A program made the translations under genes and the position numbers. 64,000 bases of DNA from Myxococcales bacterium (GTDB lineage Bacteria > Myxococcota_A > Polyangia > Polyangiales > Ga0077539): NCBI GenBank assembly GCA_030652255.1, contig JAUSAZ010000077.1, positions 1-64,000 on the forward strand. Direction: 5' to 3'. Positions 36,551 through 45,709 of the stretch are shown in pieces. A model generated the notes under the pieces. The model worked only from the letters and a program-made list of their open reading frames with translations, made no database searches and was not told the origin of the DNA. The stretch's first letter is position 1, and each line of letters opens with the position of its first letter.

Positions 36551-37747
36551 ATGCCGCCCTCGAATCCGCCCCCTCCGCCCGCGCGCCTTCGCTTCGATCG
36601 CCACGAGCTGGCCGGCGCCTTCGGGGACATCGGCACGGACCTCCCGCTGCTCATCGCGCTGATCGCGACCTGCGGGCTCGACGCGGCGAGCGTGTGCGTC
36701 GTGTTCGGGCTGCTACAGATCGCGACGGGCGTCCTCTACGGCATCCCGATGCCGGTGCAGCCGCTCAAGGCGATGGCGGCCATCATGCTTGCCCAGCGGC
36801 TCTCCGCCGGCACCCTCGCGGGCGGGGGCCTGGTCATCGGCGCCGCGATGCTCGCCCTCACGGCGACCGGGCTCCTCGACGCCCTGGTGCGCGTCGTGCC
36901 GAAGGAGGTGGTGCGGGGCATCCAGCTCGGCCTCGGCATCACCCTCGCGACGCTCGCGCTCAAGGAGTACGCCCGCGCCGACGGTGTCCCCGGCTACGCC
37001 CTCGCGCTGGTCGCCGTCGCCGTGCTGCTCGTGCTCCGTCGCCAGCAGCGGGTCCCCGCGCCGCTGGTGGTCATGGGCCTCGGCCTGCTCTACGCGGTGT
37101 GCTTCAAGCTGGAGGGCGTTCCCCTCGACGGCGTCGTGGGGTTGCGGCTCCCGACGTTCCGGGCTCCGACCACCCACGAGATCTCACAGGGGGCGCTGCT
37201 CCTGGCGCTCCCGCAGATCCCGCTCTCCCTCGGCAACTCCGTCATCGCGACGAGCCAGACCACGCGCGACCTCTTCCCCGACCGGGCGGTGTCGGTCCGC
37301 AAGATCGGCTTCACCTACGCGGCGATGAACCTCGTCGCCCCGTGGTTCGGCGGGGTGCCCGTCTGCCACGGCTGCGGCGGCCTCGTGGGCTTCCACGGGT
37401 TCGGCGCGCGCACCGGCGGCGCGCCCGTGATGTACGGCGCGATGTACCTCCTCCTGGGCCTCGTCTTCGCGCCGGGCTTCGCCCGGGTCGTCCACGTCTT
37501 CCCGATGCCGGTGCTCGGCGTGGTGCTGCTGTTCGAGGCGGTCGCGCTCATGATGCTGGTGCGCGACGTCGCCGCCGAGGCGAGCGCCCTCTGGGTCGCG
37601 CTCGCGGTCGCCGCCGCCGTCGTCGGCCTCCCGTACGGGTACGTCGTCGGCCTCGTGGTGGGGACGCTCATCGCATGGGGTGTGCGGCGAGGCTGGGTGC
37701 GAACGCCCGCGACGGGGGCGCTCGACACGAAGCCGACGAAGGGCTGA
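36551..37747 (+). CDS. MOT1-type molybdate/sulfate transporter
   Basis: A 398-residue inner-membrane transporter with about ten to eleven hydrophobic segments. The family signatures are present: FGDIGTDLPLLIALIA (about 24-39), GIPMPVQPLKAMAAIML, and VPVCHGCGGLVGFHGFGART. MOT1 proteins move molybdate and sometimes sulfate with high affinity. The gene is downstream of, and probably co-transcribed with, an XRE-type regulator; no modABC or molybdenum cofactor genes are in the window. The start at 36551 is the first ATG after the regulator and gives a normal N-terminus. Confidence 0.85.
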   Translation: MPPSNPPPPPARLRFDRHELAGAFGDIGTDLPLLIALIATCGLDAASVCVVFGLLQIATGVLYGIPMPVQPLKAMAAIMLAQRLSAGTLAGGGLVIGAAMLALTATGLLDALVRVVPKEVVRGIQLGLGITLATLALKEYARADGVPGYALALVAVAVLLVLRRQQRVPAPLVVMGLGLLYAVCFKLEGVPLDGVVGLRLPTFRAPTTHEISQGALLLALPQIPLSLGNSVIATSQTTRDLFPDRAVSVRKIGFTYAAMNLVAPWFGGVPVCHGCGGLVGFHGFGARTGGAPVMYGAMYLLLGLVFAPGFARVVHVFPMPVLGVVLLFEAVALMMLVRDVAAEASALWVALAVAAAVVGLPYGYVVGLVVGTLIAWGVRRGWVRTPATGALDTKPTKG

Positions 37748-37776
37748 TGCGCCGCGCGCCGGGGCCTCAGGAGGCC

Positions 37777-40700
37777 CTACTCTGCGCCGATCTCCCGGAG
37801 GAAGGCGCGGGCCTCCTCCAGGTTGGCGTCTTCGGAGAGGGCCTTGCGGGCGAGGAAGACGGCCTTCTTCGCGTCGCCCTGGCTGCGGGCGATCATGCCC
37901 TGGCGCAGGAAGGCCATCGCGCGGCTCATGGGCGCGGGGTTCTTCATGAGGGCGATGGCGCGCAGGGCCTTCTGCGCGATGTCGAAGTTGGCCTGCTCCA
38001 TCGCCACGTCGGCGAGCTCGGCGGCCACCTGGCCGTTCTGGGGGTCGGTGTCGAGGGCGGCGTTGAGCCAGGCCATCTCTACCGCGTGGTCGCCCGCCGC
38101 GTAGGCGAGGCGACCCATGCGGTGCTGTAGCGTCGCGAGCTCCTTGGAGCGGCGGTTCTTGTGCGCCGCGATGGCGGTGTTGAGGAGCCCGGAGGCGTCC
38201 TCCAGCCGCTGCGACGCCGTGAACGCGTCGACGAGCAGCACGGTCACGTCGTGGTCCGCCGGGCGCAGCGCGTGGGCGCGCTCCAGCGGATCGATGGCCA
38301 GCGCGGGCTCCGCGGCGTTGTCGAGCATCACCTCGCCCGCCCGGCGGAAGGCCTCGAAGCGCTCGCCCTCGTCGGCGCTGCGCTCCGCCGCGTCGGTCCA
38401 GAGCTTCGCGGCCTCGTGGAAGTGCCCGAGCGCCTCGTAGAGCTGCCGCAGCCGGTCGCGCAGCACCGCGTTGCCCAGGTCGGCCTCGTAGGCCCGCTGT
38501 AGCCCGTCGCGCGCGTCCGTCGGCCGGCCCGCGGCCGCGCACGCGTCGGCCAGGGCCACCGCTGCGTCGGCCCGCGCCGCCCCCTGCTCCAGCGACACCA
38601 GCCGGTGGAAGCCCACCGCGGCGTCGTCCCAGCGCCCCGCCGCGGCGTGCAGCGCCGCCAGCCGCCGCAGCGCGTCCAGGTCGTCGGGCTGCCCCGCCAC
38701 CCACCCCGCCAGCAGCGCGGTGCCGTCGTCCACGCGCCCCAGCGTCGGGAGCACCTCGGTGAGCCGCAGCAGCGCCGCGCGCGCCGCGGCCGTGTCGCCC
38801 TCCGCCATCGCCGTCACCCGCCGCCGGTCGAGCGCCGCCGCGAACTCCCCGGCCAGCACGTCGCCCACCCGCAGGTACGCCGCCTCGAGGTCTTCCACCG
38901 CCCCGCCGCCGTCGCCCGCCGCGCCCCGCAGCTCGGCCCGCAGCCGCAGCAGCGGCGCCGTCATCGCCTCGCCGCCGACGCCCCGCGCCAGCGCGTCGCC
39001 CACCGCCTCGATCGCCGCCGCGCCGTCGCCCGCCGCCGTCAGCGTGCGCGCGTACTCCGCCAGCAGCGCGAGGTTCTCCGGGTCGTCCGCCCGCGCGTCG
39101 CGCAGCAGCGCCGCCGCCCGCGCCGGGTCGCCCAGCGCGTCGCGGTGCATCACCGCCGCCTCGTGCAGCGCCGCCGCCCGCCGCCCGCCGTCCGCCAGCT
39201 GCCGCCCGTAGCGCTCGCGCACCGACGCCAGCGCCCCGTGGTCGCCCCGGGTCGCGTACCGCGCCTCCAGGTGCCCGCGGATCACCTCGTCCCCCGGCGT
39301 CGCCGCGAAGCCCGCCTCGAGCGCGCGCTCGACGCCCGCCGCGTCGCCCATCTGCTCGCGCAGCACCGCCAGCTGCATCGCCAGCGCCGCCGCCTCCGCG
39401 CCCTCGCGCCGGGTCAGCAGCCGCTCCATCACCGCCGCGCGCTCGTCCGCCGGGTCGTCGGCCGTGAGCAGCCCGTGCATCGTCGCGAGCAGCTCGGGGT
39501 CGTCGGGCAGCACCTCCAGCGCGCTGCGCATCACGTCCACCGCCCGGTCGCGCCGGCCCGCCGCCGCCAGCAGCGCCGCGAGCCGCAGCCCGAGCACCCG
39601 CGTGCCCTCCGCGTCGGACCGGTCGCGGGCGCTGTCGAAGCGCGCGAACAGAAGCTCCGCCAGGTCTTCGTGCCGCCCGCCGCGCTCGTAGAGGTCGGCC
39701 AGCAGGGTCGTCGCCGCGGTGTCGTCCGGGTCCTCGTCGAGCAGCGCCCGGAGCGACTCGATCGCCGCCGCCTCGCCGCCGGGGCGCGCCAGCAGGATGC
39801 GCGCGCGCTCCATGCGCAGGTGCTTGCGGTCCGCCGGGTCGAACACGTTGGAGACCGACTCCTCGATGAGCGCCTCCAGCTTCGCCTCGTCGCCGAGCCG
39901 CCGGTACACCGTCAACAGGGGCTCCCACACCGCCCGGTTGCCCGGGTCGCGCGCGTGCAGCCCCGCGTAGGTGCTCGCCGCCAGCGCGAGGTCGTCGAGG
40001 GGACCCGCCGCCAGCGCCGCCACGCGCAGCTCCAGGGCCATCGCCTCGGCCTCCTCGGACTGCGCCGCCGCCGCGCGCAGCCAGCGCACGGCCTCCGCCG
40101 GGTCGCCCGCGGCCTCCCGCAGCCGCGCCAGGGCCACCATCGCCCAGGTCGCCTCGCGGGCCTCGTCGCGGGCCTCGCCGAGCGCGATCGCCCGCCGCAA
40201 AAGGGCCTCGGCGCGCTCGTCGGCGCCCAGGTCGAGCGCCAGCTCCACGGCCTGGTGCAGGGTCTCCCACGACGCCTCGGGCGAGGCCGCGCGGCGCTCC
40301 AGCACGTCGAGCAGCGCGGTGTCGTCGCTCGCCTCGCGGGCCACCCGCTCGTAGAGGTCGAGCACCGAGAGGCGCTCGGGCCACGCCGCGGAGGTCGACT
40401 GGAGGAGCTGCGCCGCGCGCGCCAGGTCGGGCGAGCGCTCCTGGACCCACGCGATCCAGGTGAGGCCCTCCTCCACCTCCGCCTCGTCGTCGGAGGCGAG
40501 CAGGAGGGCGGCGAGGTTCCAGGCCGAGGCCCGCGCGGCGTCGCCCTCGAAGGCCGTCAGCTTGCGCAGCACCTCGACGCGCCCGGCGGTGTCGTCGAGC
40601 GCCGCGAGCGCCCGGTCGAGCCCCCACCACGCCGCCACCTGGATGGCGTCGTCGCCCTGCGCCGCCGCTTCGGTGAAGAGCGCGACGGCGCCCCGCGGGT

Positions 40701-43700
40701 CGCCGAGGTCGCGGGCGTGCACGTCGGCGAGGCGCAGCGAGAGCGAGCCCACCGCGGAGGGTGTGGCCCCCGCGCGCTCGCCCTCCAGGGCCGCGCGCAG
40801 CGTGGACTCGTAGCGGGCCACCTGCCCCGTCGCCCGCGCCACCCGGAGGGCGGCGTCATGCAGGGACGCATCGAGCGGGCGCAGCGCCAGGGCCTCGAGC
40901 AGCGCGTCGAGGGCCTCGGCGGGACGGCCGAGGTGCTCGTCGAGCAGGGCGGCGGTGTCGGCCAGCGCGGCGGCCCGGGCGGCGGGCTCGCGCTCGCGCT
41001 CCAGCCGGGCGCGCAGGGACCGGAGCAGCACCTCGTGCTCGCCCGCGGACCGCAGCGCGGCCTCGAAGCGGAGCGCGTCGGGCTCGGAGCGCGCGGCCAC
41101 CTCGAAGGCGGTCTCCAGGGTCTCGGCGGCGCGGTCGTGCTGGCCGAGGTCGCGCGCGATGCGGTAGAGCTCGAGCAGCACCTCGGCCGGGCGGGGAAGG
41201 TCGTCCGAGGCCACGGCCTGGCGCCGCACGATGAGCAGCAGCGCGCGGTAGGCCCGCTCCGCGCGGTCGAGCTGACCGGCCTCGCGGGCCAGCTCGCCCA
41301 GCAGCCGGAACACCCCGGGGTGCCCCATGTCGATGCTCGACGCGAGGTCGAGCTGCGCGAGCGCCTCGGGGAGGTCACCCCCGGCGCGGGCGATGAGCGC
41401 GAGCTGGTGGTGGGCGTGGGCGCGCTCCGGCGGGCGCTGCCGGCCGTAGGCATCGAGCAGGGCGCCGAGGATGGCCCGGGCCTCGTCGAGCCGCCCGGCG
41501 GCGCGCAGGGCGTTGGCGAGGGCGATGCGCAGCCCGCGGTCGTCCGGCGAGGCCGCCACGGCGGACTCCAGCACCGGCACCGCGCGCTCCGGGGCCCCGA
41601 GGCGCTGGTGCAGGATCTCCGCGGCCTCGCGCAGGTCGGCCGCCGTCGGGTCGCGCCCGTCGGCGGGCTCGGCGAGCAGCGCGGCCAGGGGCTCCCAGCG
41701 CCCCGACTCGCGGTAGAGCGCCGCGAGGTGGGCCCGCAGCTCGCCCGCGTCGCCGCCGCTCGCGAGCTGGGCCTCGAGCACCGCGCGCGCCCGCTCGGGC
41801 TCGCCGCTCGCCACGTAGACCCGCGAGAGCGCGGCCACCACCGGGCGGCGCTCGTCGCCGGTCGCGCCCGCGAGGCGGCGCTCGAGGAAGGCCGCCGCGG
41901 TCGCCGGCTCGGAGCGCGCGAGGTACAGCCGCGCGAGGGCGTCGAGGGCCACCGGGTCGTCGCCGCGCGCCGCGATGCGGGCGAAGCCGTCGATGGCCGC
42001 GGCCTCGTCCTGGAGGTCGCGCTCGGCCACCGTCGCGGCGGCCATCCAGAGCGAGTCGGCCCCGCCGGAGCCCGAGGCGTCGAGGGTGGCGGCCTGCACC
42101 GAGAGGATGCTGTGCAGCTCGCGCGCGCGCCGCACGTCGAGCAGCGCCGTGACCGCCGCGATGGTCTCCGGGTGGCCGGGCTCGTCGTCGAGGTTCTCGC
42201 GGTAGGTGGCGAGGGCGCCGTCGTCGTCGCCGAGGGCGCGCTGGTTGCGGGCGATGTCCATGCGCAGCTGCATGCGCCGCGCGGGGTCGTCGGTGAGGGA
42301 CAGCTCGTGGCGCCGGAGCGCGAGCAGGTCGGCCCGCATCTCCGCGGCGTCGTAGAGGTCCGCGAGCAGCGCGATGATGTGCGCGTCGTTGGGCACCTCC
42401 TGGTAGAGGTCCTCGTAGAGCTTGATGGCGCCGGCGGAGTCGCCCAGGTCGCGGGCCGATCGCTCCGCCGCCGCCGCCCGCAGCGCGCGCGCCTCGGGCT
42501 GCGAGAACGGGAGGTCGGCCGCGGCGCCGATGAGCTCGTCCACCGCCATCTGGTGTTCGCCCCCGGCGGCGTGCAGGTCGACCAGCGTGCGCATCGCCCA
42601 GGTCGCGTGCGGCCGCGCGCCCTCGTCGCCCGCCTTCCAGTGCTGCGCCGCCCGCTTGCGCAGCGAGCGCAGCAGGTCGATGACGCCCGCGCGGTCGTCG
42701 CCCGCGGCGAGCTCGACCTCCGCGGCCTCGCGCAGCACCGCCAGCGAGGCGGGCACGTCGCCGAGGCACTGCTCCAGCGAGCGCAGGGCCTCCACCAGCG
42801 CGCGCCCGGGGCTGCGCCGCAGCAGCGCGGCGTACTGCTCCAGCCGCGGGACGTCCCCGCGGTCGAGCGCCACCGCACGGCCCAGGAAGGACTCCGCCGC
42901 GTCGAGGTCGCCCCGCCCGGACTGGTGCCGCGCCGCCGCCCAGGTGAGCAGCTGCGCCTTCAGGGCGTCGGGGAGCGCGGTCGTATGCATCTGCGCATCG
43001 GCCGCGGCCAGGGCGAGCGACCAGCGCCCGGCGGCGTCGGGGTCGCTGTTGACCGCGGCGTCGAAGGTGTCCGAGAGCCCCTCGTCGATGCGGCCGAGGG
43101 CGCCGGTGGTGGCGACCAGGGCCTCGGCGGCGGTGTCCCAGCGACCGCACGCGGCGCCCACGCGCACCGTCGCCGTCGCCGCCCGGAGGCTCGCGCGGTC
43201 GGCGCGCGCCACGCGGGCGAAGGCCTCGAGGGCCCCGTCGGCGTCGCCGAGGGTCTCCTCCAGGATCTCGCCGAGTCGCAGCGCGAGGCGGTGGGCCTCG
43301 GGCTCGGCGCTCGCCGCGCTCGCCGCGCGGTAGGCGTCGGCCACAACAGACCACTCGCCCACCTCCGCGGCGAGGCGCTCGACCTCGCGCTCCAGGGCCG
43401 CGGTGTCGGCCCCGGAGGCGGCGGCCAGGGGGAGGGCGCGGGCCAGGAGCGCGAGGGCCCGGGGCGCGTCGCCCTGGCGCTGCTCGGCGAGGGCGGCGGA
43501 CTCGCGGAGCACGGCGAGGCGCTCGGCGGCGTCGGCGGTGGCGGCGAGGCGGTGCTCCACCAGGTCGACGACGGCGCCCTGGTCGTCGGTGCGGTGGAAC
43601 GCCTCCAGCAACGCCGCGGTCGCCGCGTCGTGGACCGAGGGCACGTCGAGCAGGGCGCGCATGCCCGCGAGGGCGTCGGCCTGGTCGGGCGCGTCGGCGA

Positions 43701-45555
43701 GGGCCGCGCGGTACGCCCCGAGGGTCTCCTCGGGCGCGTCGCCCCGGGCGCGGAACACGTCGCCTGCCCGCGCCCGCAGCATCGCGCGGCGGGCCGGGTC
43801 GGCCTCCGCGGCGCTCGCGCGATCGAGCAGCTCGAGCAGCTCGGACCAGCGCTCGGCGCGCGCCAGGAGGGCGGAGAGCGCGTCGATGACGGCGATGTCT
43901 TCGCCGAAGGCCGCGCGCACCTCGCGCCACGTCGCGATGGCGTCGTCGGTGCGGCCGAGCTCGTCGGCCTGGATGTTCGCCACGGCGATGAGGTCGGCCC
44001 GGCGGGAGTCCGCCTCGGGGGCCGCCGCGGCGCGGGCGCGCAGCACGTCGACGAGCTCGTCCCAGCGCTGCGCGTCGGCCAGCAGCGACACGAGGGCGTC
44101 GAGCGCGGCCGCGTCGCCGGGGCTGAGCTGCAGCCGCGCGCGCCAGCTGGAGAGGGCGCGCTCGTGGGCTCCGGTGGACTGCGCCAGCGCCGCCGCGCGG
44201 GCCCAGGCATCGACCTGCGCCGCGGTGGTGTCTTCGAGGCCCGCGAGGCGCTCGAGCGCGTCGAGCCGCGCGCCCTCGTCGTCCGAGCCGGCCAGGAGGC
44301 GCTCGAGCTGCCGCGCGCTCTGGAGCGCGACCGCGGCCGACGCGCCGGGGGCGTCGAGCACCTCGCGGTAGAGGGTCACCGCGCCGGGGGCGTCGCCGAG
44401 CACCGCGGCGCGCACCTCGGCCGCGCGCACGAGCAGCGCGAGCCGGCGCTCGAGCGAGGCCTCGTCGGCGCCGAGGGCGTGCGCGGCGTCGACCAGCGCG
44501 GCGGCCAGCGCGTCGTGGCGGCCGGTGCGGCCCGCGGCGGCGGCGAGCTCGTCGAGGGCCTCGTCCGAGCGCGGCGCGAGCACCAGGAGCCGCGCCAGGT
44601 AGGGCATCGCCTCGGCCTCGCGGTCGAGGCCGCGCAGCCGCTCGGAGAGCTCGCGCAGCGTGGGCCCGTCGTCGTCGTGGGACGACACCGCCAGCACGCG
44701 GTGCAGCACGCGCAGCACGTCGTCGACGCGGCCGGCCTCGTCGTACTCCGTGCGCAGCATCCCGAGGGCCCGGCGGCCGACGGCCTCGTCCTCGGCGCCG
44801 CCGAGGCGCTCGAGCACGGCCCACGCCTCCGCGCGGTCGCCGCCCGCGTCGAGCATCGCGGTGGCGGTCTGCAGCGCGCCCGCCGGGTCGTGGAGGGCGT
44901 CGAGGTAGAGGGCGGCGATACGGGCGCGCTGGGCGCGGGCGGCGGGGGCCGCGAGGTGCGCGAGCCGGGCCGACCACAGCTTGATGAGGTCGCGGTGCCG
45001 GCCCTGGCGCTCGTAGAGCCGCTCGAGGGCGCGGGCGGTCTGCGGCTCGGTGGGGTCGAGCGCGAAGAGGGCCTCGAGGTAGCGCGCCGCGCGGTCGGGC
45101 TGCGAGGCGAACTCCCGGGCGACGTTGGAGGCCTCGAGCAGCAGCGCGCGGCGGCGGGCGGCGTCGGACTCGGGCGTCGCCTCGAGGGTGCGGTCGTAGA
45201 GCGAGAGCAGGTCGTCCCAGCGCTCGTCGACGGTGTAGAGCATCGTGAGGCGCTCGAAGGCCCAGAGCCCGCCCGGGTCGGCGCGCAGCACCGCGTCGAG
45301 CACCGCCGCGCGCGCGGCCGAGTCGCCCGACCACTCCTCGAGGAAGGCCAGCGCCCGCTCGCCCAGCTTCGACGCGAGGCCCGGCGCGTCGGTGCGCGCG
45401 AGCGCCTCGCGGTAGCGCTCGATCACCTCGTCGGGCCGCTGGAGGGCGCGCGCGCTCGACTCCGCGGCGTCCCAGCTGGCGTCGTTCGTCGGGTCCTGCG
45501 CGACCAGTTGCAGCGCGTTGCGGAGAACTTCCTCGTGATCGGCGTGCGTGCTCAT
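37777..45555 (-). CDS. giant tetratricopeptide-repeat protein (2,592 residues)
   Basis: Almost the whole protein is made of helical TPR-like repeats of 34-40 residues (for example DEVIERYREALARTDAPGLA, ALEAFARVARADRASLRAAT, AVALADACAAAGRPTDARDG). It has no signal peptide, membrane helix or enzymatic domain. The start MSTHADHEEVLRNALQLV is chosen because repeats begin there. The open frame upstream (another 293 codons) runs antisense across the kinase gene's tail and is low-complexity Pro/Arg, so it is not coding. The gene follows a Ser/Thr kinase gene on the same strand after 154 bp. The protein could be a scaffold for kinase signalling. The repeat-rich composition explains the long antisense open frames in the same interval. 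Confidence 0.9.
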   Translation of the reverse strand: MSTHADHEEVLRNALQLVAQDPTNDASWDAAESSARALQRPDEVIERYREALARTDAPGLASKLGERALAFLEEWSGDSAARAAVLDAVLRADPGGLWAFERLTMLYTVDERWDDLLSLYDRTLEATPESDAARRRALLLEASNVAREFASQPDRAARYLEALFALDPTEPQTARALERLYERQGRHRDLIKLWSARLAHLAAPAARAQRARIAALYLDALHDPAGALQTATAMLDAGGDRAEAWAVLERLGGAEDEAVGRRALGMLRTEYDEAGRVDDVLRVLHRVLAVSSHDDDGPTLRELSERLRGLDREAEAMPYLARLLVLAPRSDEALDELAAAAGRTGRHDALAAALVDAAHALGADEASLERRLALLVRAAEVRAAVLGDAPGAVTLYREVLDAPGASAAVALQSARQLERLLAGSDDEGARLDALERLAGLEDTTAAQVDAWARAAALAQSTGAHERALSSWRARLQLSPGDAAALDALVSLLADAQRWDELVDVLRARAAAAPEADSRRADLIAVANIQADELGRTDDAIATWREVRAAFGEDIAVIDALSALLARAERWSELLELLDRASAAEADPARRAMLRARAGDVFRARGDAPEETLGAYRAALADAPDQADALAGMRALLDVPSVHDAATAALLEAFHRTDDQGAVVDLVEHRLAATADAAERLAVLRESAALAEQRQGDAPRALALLARALPLAAASGADTAALEREVERLAAEVGEWSVVADAYRAASAASAEPEAHRLALRLGEILEETLGDADGALEAFARVARADRASLRAATATVRVGAACGRWDTAAEALVATTGALGRIDEGLSDTFDAAVNSDPDAAGRWSLALAAADAQMHTTALPDALKAQLLTWAAARHQSGRGDLDAAESFLGRAVALDRGDVPRLEQYAALLRRSPGRALVEALRSLEQCLGDVPASLAVLREAAEVELAAGDDRAGVIDLLRSLRKRAAQHWKAGDEGARPHATWAMRTLVDLHAAGGEHQMAVDELIGAAADLPFSQPEARALRAAAAERSARDLGDSAGAIKLYEDLYQEVPNDAHIIALLADLYDAAEMRADLLALRRHELSLTDDPARRMQLRMDIARNQRALGDDDGALATYRENLDDEPGHPETIAAVTALLDVRRARELHSILSVQAATLDASGSGGADSLWMAAATVAERDLQDEAAAIDGFARIAARGDDPVALDALARLYLARSEPATAAAFLERRLAGATGDERRPVVAALSRVYVASGEPERARAVLEAQLASGGDAGELRAHLAALYRESGRWEPLAALLAEPADGRDPTAADLREAAEILHQRLGAPERAVPVLESAVAASPDDRGLRIALANALRAAGRLDEARAILGALLDAYGRQRPPERAHAHHQLALIARAGGDLPEALAQLDLASSIDMGHPGVFRLLGELAREAGQLDRAERAYRALLLIVRRQAVASDDLPRPAEVLLELYRIARDLGQHDRAAETLETAFEVAARSEPDALRFEAALRSAGEHEVLLRSLRARLEREREPAARAAALADTAALLDEHLGRPAEALDALLEALALRPLDASLHDAALRVARATGQVARYESTLRAALEGERAGATPSAVGSLSLRLADVHARDLGDPRGAVALFTEAAAQGDDAIQVAAWWGLDRALAALDDTAGRVEVLRKLTAFEGDAARASAWNLAALLLASDDEAEVEEGLTWIAWVQERSPDLARAAQLLQSTSAAWPERLSVLDLYERVAREASDDTALLDVLERRAASPEASWETLHQAVELALDLGADERAEALLRRAIALGEARDEAREATWAMVALARLREAAGDPAEAVRWLRAAAAQSEEAEAMALELRVAALAAGPLDDLALAASTYAGLHARDPGNRAVWEPLLTVYRRLGDEAKLEALIEESVSNVFDPADRKHLRMERARILLARPGGEAAAIESLRALLDEDPDDTAATTLLADLYERGGRHEDLAELLFARFDSARDRSDAEGTRVLGLRLAALLAAAGRRDRAVDVMRSALEVLPDDPELLATMHGLLTADDPADERAAVMERLLTRREGAEAAALAMQLAVLREQMGDAAGVERALEAGFAATPGDEVIRGHLEARYATRGDHGALASVRERYGRQLADGGRRAAALHEAAVMHRDALGDPARAAALLRDARADDPENLALLAEYARTLTAAGDGAAAIEAVGDALARGVGGEAMTAPLLRLRAELRGAAGDGGGAVEDLEAAYLRVGDVLAGEFAAALDRRRVTAMAEGDTAAARAALLRLTEVLPTLGRVDDGTALLAGWVAGQPDDLDALRRLAALHAAAGRWDDAAVGFHRLVSLEQGAARADAAVALADACAAAGRPTDARDGLQRAYEADLGNAVLRDRLRQLYEALGHFHEAAKLWTDAAERSADEGERFEAFRRAGEVMLDNAAEPALAIDPLERAHALRPADHDVTVLLVDAFTASQRLEDASGLLNTAIAAHKNRRSKELATLQHRMGRLAYAAGDHAVEMAWLNAALDTDPQNGQVAAELADVAMEQANFDIAQKALRAIALMKNPAPMSRAMAFLRQGMIARSQGDAKKAVFLARKALSEDANLEEARAFLREIGAE

Positions 45556-45646
45556 CGGGCGGTGGTCCTTACGGGAGGGACGGCGTCGTCCGAGGCGTAG
45601 CTCGTTCCCCGAAGCGCCTGGACGATACGTTTTGATGGGGCCGCGG

Positions 45647-45676
45647 AGGATAACCCAACCCCGCGGCGGATCGTCA
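45647..45676 (-). promoter_or_regulatory. candidate promoter of the giant TPR gene
   Basis: On the minus strand TGACGA (45676-45671), an 18-bp spacer and TATCCT (45652-45647) lie about 92 bp upstream of the start codon. The -10 box is followed by CCGCGG, as at several other genes in this window. Confidence 0.35.
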
Positions 45677-45709
45677 CGGCCAAAGCGTACAGATCGCCCC
45701 GCCCGACGC

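Noticed and set aside
38605..45600. Open frame of 2,331 codons on the plus strand
   Set aside because: It is antisense to the giant TPR gene, has Arg/Pro/Gly/His-rich sequence without domains, and arises from the GC-biased third positions of the real gene.
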